Positions 1-7,350 of a stretch of DNA of 13,243 nucleotides are shown one piece after another; position 1 is the first letter of the stretch; each line of letters begins with the position of its first letter. Source of the DNA: Amoebophrya sp. AT5.2 (taxonomy: Eukaryota > Sar > Dinophyceae > Syndiniales > Amoebophryaceae); NCBI GenBank assembly GCA_005223375.1, contig RXOD01005611.1:1-13243 (forward strand), in the 5' to 3' direction. Under the pieces are notes generated by a model that saw only the letters and a list, made by a program, of their open reading frames with translations, made no database searches and had not been told where the DNA came from. The position numbers and the translations under genes are program-made.

Positions 1-1
1 G

Positions 2-3000
2 GCCGCCGCCGTCGTCGAAAACTTCGCTGCGTTACGAGACGGAAGCGCGACGACGTCGTCCTCATCAAACAGTGGGGGGATGGCAAATGAAAATGTTCTG
101 CCCAGTCTAACGGCCAGCCCATGGCGCACGACTGCACCGAAATCGAAAGCGGCAGGCGATGGGAGTGGCGTGGCGATCAAGGCGACTGACGCGGGCTACG
201 TTCGGAGCTCGAAGAACGGCGCAGGGGCGTACTACGTGGTGGCTGTCTTTCCGCCTGGCACGACAACGAGCACGAGAACGACTCTTCGGTCGTTATCACC
301 CCCCGCCCGCACACTTGCCGCGACCCCTGCTTCTCCGACGATGTCCGAGGCCAGGACATCGTCCGATGCCGATGAAAGGGAAAACAGTAACGATAACGAA
401 AATAACGATCACAGAATCAGAAACGACCCGCGACGAGTACTAGCCGACGGAACGACTTCCGGAGAGGTCCGTGGCTATCGCTACGCCCTGCAGATTCGTT
501 CTCTGCAGGAGACGGTTTTCAACGAGCTGCTCGCCGGGCAGCCGGCCGTGCGTGGCTCCGCGGGCAAGGGCGACGTCGTCAAGTACGCTATCCGCATCGG
601 CCCGCCGACGGATAAGAACCAAAAGCACAGACGGCACATCGTGGTCTCCCTGGTCGTGTTCAGCGGCGACGCGGATCTCTACGCCGGGTTCTCGAAGTCC
701 GTCTCGAAGGCGAGCCACTCCTTTTCCAGCTCGCGCTACGGGTCGGACGCCATCTTCATCACGGGGTTCTCCGAGAAAAACAGGTGCGCGGACGTGTTCG
801 CGCGGGGGGAGGACTGCGTGGTTAGGGCGGTTTGTTCTACTTCACTTGACTGAGACAGAGTATCTATCCTATTGCTATTCCTAGAAGCTACCCAGCTGCT
901 GCATGATCTTCCGCCGGGCGTCCTCTTCAGAGCTTATTTCTATCTACGTCTACCCGATAGAAAGTAGTAGTTCCAAGTGAAGTGGAATGAATCGCCATAG
1001 TGGTGTACCTGGTCGTGTATGGGTACAACTCGGAAACAACCTACGCGCTGTCCGCCTACGTAGTGGACGGGAAGCCGGTCGAACTGGTGAAGACGCTGGA
1101 GGGAAACCTGGAAAGAGGCCTGCGCCAGTTTTACTGGAGCCGGTTCGATTTGGAGGCACCACAGCTCGGAGGGAAGAACGGCGGGAATAGTAAAGCCGAA
1201 AAGAACTACTTCTTCGGCCGCATCACGATCGTGCCGCACAAGGGGGACCCGGATCTGTACTGCACTTTGACGGACGTGGGCACCGCGAAGAGCCCGCCGG
1301 CGTCGTTCGCGGACCTGAAGCACCTGAAGGCCACCACGGGATACAAAAAGTTCGCCTCCTACAAAGCGAGCGGAACGGAACTCGTGCGCGTCGCGCACTC
1401 CAACTGCAAGGAGAAGGAAGTTGGGGGCCGCGGGGGCTCGAGCAGTGCCACAACTTCTTCACCTCGCCGCTACATGGACATGCTCCGGGAGAAGGTGTCC
1501 GCGCTGCTGCCGCAGGTACTATCCGCCTCCGCGACGAAAAAATTACTGCCAGCGCCATCTTCAGCTGGAATAGCTGCAGAAGATCGGAGTCTCAAAACTG
1601 CTTCAGCTTCTTCAGCCACCGCGGCGGATTCCGAGGATTCGTGCGCGATTTTTTGTGCGGTATACGCGTTCTCGAACACCACGTACGAGATCACGTATTC
1701 GACCGAGGAAGACGACGCCAGCGCCTCATCATCTTCGTCCAGTGGCGGAGGCACCAGCAGCTCTTCTTCAGCTTCTTCCAGCGCTTCCTCATCGTCGGTG
1801 TTCTCCTCCTCCGGCGGCCCTGTCACTGTCACGGCCACCTCCCCCGCCATCGGCATGCTGCTGAAACAGGCCCACGAGACCGAGTCTTTCGCGTTTCGCG
1901 CCACGGAGAGCAACGCCCTAGTCCGAGTGACGCCGTACATGGACTGCCACCTGGTCACGACCGTGAAGGGCGCCGAGTACACGAAGTACCAGATATATGA
2001 CAGGACCAGATGGTAAGTGCGTACCTGGTAGGTGCTATGAAAAGACTGCTTAGGTACCTGGTAAGTGCTAGGTGATGGGTCCCCACTTGGGTGGCGAGCT
2101 TCGGAGATGCTCCATTGTGAGGGGCAGAGGAGGCGGGCCAAACGCTGAAGATAGCCGACGAGGAGGAGATGGAAGTGGTAGGGGAAAGCCAGGCACAGAG
2201 AAATGGTGATAGGACGACCGGAAAGCAGGGCAAAAGAGGGCGCCAAGGTTAGCGATTGGTTGTCAGCCTCAGCACAGCTATAGGCTGCAAAAGTGCCAAA
2301 GCCAATTTTGCCAAGAACCGCGAAATAAAGCCCATTGTGCTCCTCCTGCAGCCATCTACTTAGGACCACCAAACAAAGGGGATCCCAAAAAGCCCCCAAA
2401 AAGTTTCACTTGCCACTTAGTTAGGCACTTACCACCTGGTGCTTGTCCCGCCATAAGATACCCGTCACGGGGCTCTCCGTGGGGGAGGAAGTGCTGGTCA
2501 AAGTAAAGATGGCGCCGAGCTACGCCAGCGAAGTCGTCTGCATGTACGAGGTGGGGGTTTCGTTTGGAGCGCCGACGGGGGCGGGGGGATCATCCACCGG
2601 CACAAGTGGTGGAACTACAAGTTCAGGTTCTTCTTCGGCAGCGTCATCTTCTGGAAGTGGAAGCGGGTCTCAGACATCTTCACCCGGCGAGAGCAAGTCG
2701 AGCAAGCAGCTGTTTCCGACCATTATGGCGAGACCAGATGGTAAGTGGCTAAGTGGTTAGCGGTTTTTTAGGGGGGCTTTTTCGGTTCCCTTTGGTCTTG
2801 CTCTTGTTGTTCCGAAAAAAGTGCAATACTAGGAACAAGCGCGGCCATCCGCCCCAGCCTGGCAACCTTGCACCACCACACAACAAAGGCCAAGAAGAAA
2901 GGTCCACTCTAGGCGCCCCCTTTTGCCCTGCCACTGTCTGTATACAACTGCACTAGCACTGTTGATCTTGATTCCAGCAGCTGCTACTGGGTCTCGATGG

Positions 3001-6000
3001 CTTTCCTTTCCTTCCCACTGGTTCACTGACCTGACGCCCCTCCTACAACTAATGGGGCATCTCTGAAACCGCCCGGCGCTTCGCGCCGGGCGGTTCAGAA
3101 CGCATTAACGCACTCGCCACCCGAGGGAACCCATTACCCAGTGCTATACCAGTTCCCCACTTACCATCTGGTCTCTTCATAACCATTTACACGGAGAACA
3201 ACACGTACAAAAAAGCGAAACTGAGCCGCTTGACGAACGGGATTCCCTTCATCGGGTCCACCGCGGAGGGGCGGGGCTTCGAGGAGCAGCGCTTCGTCTA
3301 CTCGCCGGAGGACTGCGACGCAACCGAAGTAAGGATCACGCCCTTTAGCGGCGACATGCTCGTCTTCCGAAAAAAACCCGGCTCCTTCAACGAGGCCGCG
3401 GATACGGAGGTAGTCTAGACAAAATGTTTTCGGGAGATTTTGAAGAAACTGACATCGATCGAGATGATCGATTCCTAAAAATTAAAATTTCAGTGATAAT
3501 GTATACTGCAGCTGCACCGACATCGACACTCATGCATTTTTCAGGTTTGGTACAGCGTGCAGCGCGGCGTGATCGACGACGGCACCCGCGAGCACGCCCG
3601 CACGTCTGGCGACGGAAGCTCAAGTGCTTCTTCTAAGCGCGGAGGAGGTTCGGGTAGTACTGCTTCCGTGAACGACGAGATTGCTTCCTCCAAGAGCAGC
3701 CTTCTGGAGTCTTTTATTCTGAAGCCTGGGCGAAACGGCGACAACGTGTGCGAGGACATGAAGTTTCTCGTGCGGCGCATCCACGGCGTGATGGCCTCCG
3801 ACTACAGCGTGACCGCGTTTGAGGACGGCAAGGGCCGCCCCCGGTTCCAGACGCTGCCCACGGACGTGCCGACCTACCTGCAGTTTCCGGGCAAGACGCA
3901 GCGGTTCTCGCTGTTCGTGAATTCCGCGGTGACGAAGCAAACGTTGCGGCTGCAGTGCCGGCCCAGCTGCGCCGGCATGGAGCTCTCCGCGAGCATGGCC
4001 CCCGACGACGACGCGGAACGCATATGGAAGCTGACCGCGGCGGAAAGTACAAGTAGCGGGACAAGCAAAGCAGGAGACAAAGGAGCTCCCGAGCTGGTGG
4101 AGCTGGCGTTGAAGGACCGGTCGTCGTCCCGCAACTACGGCTTCTACCCGCGCGTGGTGTACGCCTGGGTGACCCAGAACACGCAGGACTCGCACGGCGT
4201 GCTCGTCCACGCGTCGCTGGTCGCGACGTCGGACTCAGACTTTGGGCTGCTCCTCGACGGAGCGGAGGCCCAGATCGCCGTGGTGCGGAAAAACAGCCCG
4301 GCCTACTTCGCCTTCGACAGCCGAAGGTCCAGTCCGTTGCTCACCGTCATCGCGAAACTTCCCTACGACGAAATTATGAAGCGAGACCACGACCAGAGCC
4401 AGGTGGTAAGGCGGTGCGACAGCTAATGTTGGGGGGAGAGGGAACAGCAAGAGGTCATGGATATCGCAAGCCAGTGGCTAGTACTAGAATGGTGGAACAG
4501 CGGCTGCAAGTCGGGCAAAAGAGGGAACCCAGACTGCGCCGTCTGTACTGTCAGTGTCAGCTGTAGGGTCTGACAACGGCGCCAGTGGTTTGCCAACCGC
4601 AGAAAGTAGAAGCCGTCCTTGCTTCTAGTACTTCTGCGGCCTTCTTCTTAGGAGGACCTAGCCAAAGCCAAACAACACAGCGAAGAGCTGCCCCCCCAAC
4701 ATCTCACTCACCACTATACGTCACTTACCACTTGGTCCCGACATAGAGAAGAACGACCTGTACAACGTGCGGACGCGGCTGTGGGTCCAAAACTGCCTCA
4801 ACTACGACCAGCACAGCGACCCGGAGCGACCCATGCCCTCCGCGGAAAGCCACGACGCGGCGGGAAAGCTGAACTCGCGGAACCAGCTGATCGCTTTTGT
4901 GGATAACAGCCACGAGGTGGCGGTGGCTACGGAAAAGGCGACGGAAAAGAAAAAACAGCAGAAGCACTGCATCTACCGCATCGGTATTGAGACGGAAAGG
5001 CCGGAGCCGGTGCGCGTGGCAATCCGGGGAGGCAGCACGAGAAAAAACGCGCCGCTGCGAGTGAACGGACCAAGCCAAATCGGGATCCTGAGGGAGGGAT
5101 TCCCAGAAAGCTACATTTTGGTACTCTACTGGAGCTGGCGGTACTAGTGAATGTGGAAAAGGACAAGTAGTTCCGATCTCATTTAATGGCTTTTCTTGTA
5201 AAACGAAAACGATGTGATGTTTGTTGTAAGCACAGCAAGAAATAATTGCATCTCTTCGGTCCTCAGTCCAACCACGTGTCCTACGCCGAGCTGGAGCAGA
5301 AGGTGTTGGTGCACTTCGAGCCGTGCCTCGGCACGCTGAAGCCTGCCCGACCGCCCATCCACGAGATGCCGGGCTCGTCGGACACGCCGATCGAGGTTCG
5401 CTGCGAGGGCAAGGACTGTCACGGCCGCTTCCTGCTCCGCGCCACTTCCATGGACAACAGCTGGGAGTACCGCCCGGGCAAACTGGAAACGCCCACCAAG
5501 GGCTGGCGACACGGCACGTACTCAGTGTCGTGGACGCCGCCGAGAAAAAGACACTACCAATCCGACGAGCACAAGGAGGAAGCCTTTGCAACGCTCACGG
5601 GAAAAGACGTGTGGTACCTGTTCCACTTCTCAGTTCATCTTTATGTTTAAATTTGGCTTTTCGTTTTTCTGCCAGTTGCGGGCACTGATTCAGGTACAGA
5701 CAGGAGCTCGCTCCCGTCTGCGCGCTCCGTTTCACCAATCTGTAACTTTTATTATGTAAGTACTACAACTACGCGGAACGAAAATATTAAGTATACTGGT
5801 AGAGCAAAGTATATCCCACCCGTAAAACGGGACTACTAGATCATTTAAGCTTCCCCTACAGCATCTGGCTCATGACACTCGTCCAGGATCATCGCATGCG
5901 TCTTAGTTCATCGGTCTAAAGTAGATGCAAGTGCGCACCTTAACTGTAAGCCAGGGCAAGGTTAGTACCGAGCCACACAATCGTCAACAGTATACTGGTA

Positions 6001-6733
6001 GAGCAAAGTATATCGATATTGTTTTGTTTATCCGATCGCGATCCCGAATCTGCATCACAGGTACGAGCTTTTCATCGTCCCTGTCTCCGCCGAAGCTCCG
6101 GTCTTCGACCTCTTCCACCCCACCCCCTGCGGCCTCTACAACATGATTGGCACGGTCGCTGGTGTCCAACGCAAGATGTTCACGCAGGACGACTTAACAG
6201 TTTCGTCTGACGACAAGGATGCCCCTCCGACGATTTCCGCCACGGTGACGGCGCACTACGCGCCGACGAGTGGGGAGCACTTCGAGTTCGTTTTGCTGGC
6301 GCGTGACGGCGAGACCGACGAGAAGTTCGCGTACGCAAAGGTGAGCCTATCCGAGGACGTCAGCGAGGGCAAGGGGGACTTCAAAGGCGACCCGTCGCTC
6401 GCGATGGACGGGACAGTTGGCGCGTTGGGGGGGCTTTTGGGCGGCAAGGCGCAGCAGTACGGCTTCTTCGCGCGATTGAGCTGGGTTCTCTTCGTCGGGT
6501 TCGTGATCGTCACAGGACTGCTCGTGGTGGTGAAATACGGAAAGAGCTTCTTCTCAGCGGGAGGATCGGGTTTGGGGACGCTGGGGCTGGGCGGGAGGAG
6601 TCACAGGACATACCAACGAGGGCAGACCTCGTTCGAGATGCACCCCGCAGCGGGGAGCGGGCTGGAGGCGGCTCAACACGGGGGCGGATACTACGAACCG
6701 CCAAATGCAATAGGGTACAACAGGATCGAGTGA
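2..6733 (+). CDS. Large modular extracellular type I membrane protein, 8 exons, 5' end outside window
   Basis: Proposed exons are 2-822, 1005-1995, 2461-2723, 3187-3409, 3545-4374, 4751-5120, 5267-5613 and 6061-6733. They sum to 4518 nt with every junction in frame, giving 1505 residues and a TGA stop. The frame is open back to the window edge, so the true start and any signal peptide lie upstream; the ATG at 80 follows a Ser/Gly linker and is probably internal. The product repeats beta-rich modules, with starts such as VVYLVVYGYNSETTY, IFCAVYAFSNTTYEITY and PTIYTENNTYKKAK. GDADLY (residues about 222-227) and GDPDLY (about 354-359) resemble the core of PPC-type (bacterial pre-peptidase C-terminal) domains. 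Modules are separated by Ser/Gly/Thr linkers. A hydrophobic span (residues about 1421-1439, nt 6476-6532) followed by Lys/Tyr and a tail of about 65 residues suggests type I topology. I do not recognise the family; a surface or secretory-pathway role is inferred. Confidence 0.8.
823..999. mobile_element. Introner-like element, family B (177 bp), acting as an intron
   Basis: The element lies between two copies of the 5-bp duplication GTGGT (818-822 and 1000-1004). Its ends form an imperfect inverted repeat: 5' TAGGGCGGTTTG then TTCTACTTCACTTG, against 3' CAAGTGAAGTGGAA then TGAATCGCCATA, with 10 bp (ACTTCACTTG) perfect. Removing the element plus one GTGGT joins GAC TGC GTG GT to G TAC CTG and restores the frame (phase 2). 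The element carries in-frame stops and no coding capacity, so it must be spliced out or the gene is broken. Its TIR differs from the family A elements, so I treat it as a separate MITE-like family. Sliding the cut within the duplication never gives GT at one end and AG at the other. Confidence 0.8.
1996..2455 (-). mobile_element. Introner element, family A copy 1 (460 bp), reverse orientation
   Basis: The element is flanked by the 5-bp duplication AGATA (1991-1995 and 2456-2460). It begins TATG and ends CATA. The TIRs read TATGACAGGAC ... CAGATGGTAAGTGC at the left and, reverse-complemented, TATGGCGGGAC ... CAGGTGGTAAGTGC at the right; the right copy carries about 6 extra bases. Excision of element plus one AGATA gives TAC CAG ATA CCC GTC (Y-Q-I-P-V) in phase 0. 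Internal blocks read on the minus strand (GGGGGCTTTTTGG near 2387-2399, CTCTTTTGCCCTGC near 2226-2239) match the plus strand of copies 2 and 4, so this copy is inverted relative to them. The left end also holds a near-duplicate of GTACCTGGTAAGTGCT (2021-2036 and 2054-2069). Confidence 0.9.
2724..3181 (+). mobile_element. Introner element, family A copy 2 (458 bp)
   Basis: The element is flanked by the duplication ACCAT (2719-2723 and 3182-3186). Its TIRs are the longest here: a terminal TATG, two unmatched bases, then a perfectly inverted 19-bp block (GAGACCAGATG followed by GTAAGTGG). Excision with one ACCAT joins CCG ACC AT to T TAC ACG GAG, restoring F-P-T-I-Y-T-E-N-N-T-Y, which resembles module starts elsewhere in the protein. 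Internal blocks GGGGGGCTTTTT (2771-2782), ACTAGGAACAAGCGCGGCC (about 2828-2846), CAGCCTGGCAACCTTGCAC and CTTTTGCCCTGCC recur in the same order in copy 4. No transposase ORF is visible. A strong 12-bp hairpin sits inside it at 3068-3094. Confidence 0.93.
3068..3094. repeat. Perfect 12-bp-stem GC hairpin inside introner copy 2
   Basis: ACCGCCCGGCGC (3068-3079) and GCGCCGGGCGGT (3083-3094) pair perfectly around the loop TTC. Flanking CTGA/TCAG extends the stem past one bulged base. Compared with copy 1 (reverse complement), which runs from GCATCTCCGAA straight into GCTCGCCACCC, copy 2 has about 45 extra bases here, so the hairpin looks like a later insertion. Confidence 0.85.
3410..3544 (+). other. 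Canonical GT-AG intron (135 bp)
   Basis: The donor is GAG|GTAGTC at 3409/3410 and the acceptor is TTTTTCAG|GTT at 3544/3545. The join is phase 0 and gives A-D-T-E-V-W-Y-S-V-Q. The interior is AT-rich with stops in frame (TAG at 3416-3418). V-W-Y at this junction recurs at the 5613/6061 junction. No TIRs or target-site duplication are visible, unlike the introner elements of the same gene. Confidence 0.8.
4375..4745 (-). mobile_element. Introner element, family A copy 3 (371 bp), reverse orientation, decayed
   Basis: The element starts TATG and ends CATA with TIR cores CCAGGTGGTAAG (left, about 4400-4411) and CTTACCACTTGG (right, about 4725-4736). The left arm has roughly 12 extra bases. The expected duplication is imperfect: GAAAT (4370-4374) against GAGAA (4746-4750), 3 of 5 matching. 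Removal of the element plus five bases still joins GAC GAA AT to G AAC GAC in frame (phase 2). Minus-strand blocks AGTACTAGAAGCAAGG, GTTGGCAA and CCTCTTTTGCCC match copies 2 and 4 in order, so this copy is inverted relative to them. It is shorter and more diverged, consistent with an older insertion. Confidence 0.8.
5121..5266 (+). other. Canonical GT-AG intron (146 bp)
   Basis: The donor is ATTTTG|GTACTC and the acceptor is GGTCCTCAG|TCC. The join is phase 0 and gives E-S-Y-I-L-S-N-H-V-S-Y-A-E-L, which aligns with other module starts containing an Asn-Xaa-Xaa-Tyr-like segment. The frame upstream would otherwise stop at the TAG at 5145-5147. The donor choice rests on phase and module similarity. 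A GT at 5131 was rejected because it breaks phase. Confidence 0.65.
5790..5815 (+). repeat. 26-bp direct repeat, copy 1 (intronic)
   Basis: The 26 bases starting AGTATACTGG and ending AAAGTATATC are identical to 5989-6014. Within the unit, TATACT and AGTATA are inverted around a 10-base spacer (GGTAGAGCAA), so each copy can form a small stem-loop. Confidence 0.9.
5989..6014 (+). repeat. 26-bp direct repeat, copy 2 (intronic)
   Basis: This is an exact second copy of 5790-5815, 199 bp downstream in the same intron. The flanking sequence differs, so the shared unit is sharply bounded. Confidence 0.9.
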
Positions 6734-7350
6734 TGAGAGGAGAGCAGGTTCTGGTAAATCTAAATCCGCGAGGCTAATGATGAAGACGTACACCACGCGA
6801 CACACCTTCACAGAACCAGAAGAGGAACTGGCCCACAGATGAAGATGACAAATTGTGTAGCTTAATAGAAAATTGGCTGATGGTTCGTCCGTTTTGCGCT
6901 GTCTAATTTACTTCATCTCGTGACACGCCGGCGCCTCTTCTCCTGATCGTGATCGCAAGGCGTCGGCGTCGTGATCAGCATCAAAGATGAACGTAGTTGG
7001 ACCGATGGATCATAAGTGCGTACTTCTTCGTCAATTTTTACTGCAAGTGAAGTTTTTCATTTTCTTGTCCATCGATCTTCCGACGTGTCCATGCTCATAC
7101 ATAGTGTGCGGTTCCGGTAGCGCTTTATCGTCGTCGTCCATTGTATACTAGGGTAGGAGAAGTATTTCATCTATTGTTACGACTTGTAGTTTCGAGTTCG
7201 ACCACTGCGACCGCCCGCTCTGAATTACTGTACTAGGCAGAGAAGGAAGTCGCTGTCCGTTGTTGAGTATTTATATTTTTATAGCCTCATTTCTTCCTTG
7301 GGAAGCCGTTCTCTCCGTCGCACGACCATCAGACCGTCTGCTGCAGCACC
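6734..7350. other. Intergenic region between the membrane-protein gene and the secreted-protein gene
   Basis: I see no convincing ORF or RNA gene here. It must hold the 3' end of the upstream gene and the 5' region of the next one. The only promoter-like sequence is the AT-rich stretch at 7268-7284. CTGATC and GATCAG (about 6942 and 6974) form a short inverted pair of doubtful meaning. Confidence 0.6.
7268..7284 (+). promoter_or_regulatory. AT-rich TATA-like stretch upstream of the secreted-protein gene
   Basis: TATTTATATTTTTATAG lies about 67 bp before the ATG at 7351 in an otherwise mixed-composition region. It could serve as a TATA- or T-run core promoter. Position and composition are the only evidence. 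Confidence 0.3.

Larger units (their letters stand above)
5614..6060 (+). other. Canonical GT-AG intron (447 bp) with internal repeats
   Basis: The donor is GACGTGTG|GTACCTG and the acceptor is GCATCACAG|GTACGAG. The join is phase 2 (TG+G) and gives D-V-W-Y-E-L-F-I-V-P-V, parallel to A-D-T-E-V-W-Y-S-V at the earlier canonical intron. Ends GTACCTGT and ACAGGTAC are an 8-bp inverted repeat, and GGTAC occurs directly on both sides (5613-5617 and 6060-6064), so an ancient introner origin is possible but weakly supported. The interior holds a 26-bp direct repeat pair and an imperfect 11-bp hairpin (5697-5707 with 5710-5720). Confidence 0.85.

Noticed and set aside
2011..2016. In-frame TGG-TAA read as the true end of a short gene (ORF 1000-2016), with the following ORFs as separate genes or a pseudogene
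   Set aside because: Removing element plus one target-site duplication restores one continuous frame here and at the other insertion sites. Seven consecutive frame-consistent junctions are hard to get from unrelated genes or random decay.
1470..2399. 309-codon minus-strand ORF crossing introner copy 1 and exon 2
   Set aside because: It runs antisense through a Ser-rich exon and through an element whose other copies show no matching ORF. It has no recognisable domain; treated as a shadow.
6942..6979. CTGATC...GATCAG inverted pair in the intergenic region as a regulatory site
   Set aside because: Only six bases match across a long spacer, in a region of repeated GATC/CGTC words; easily chance.
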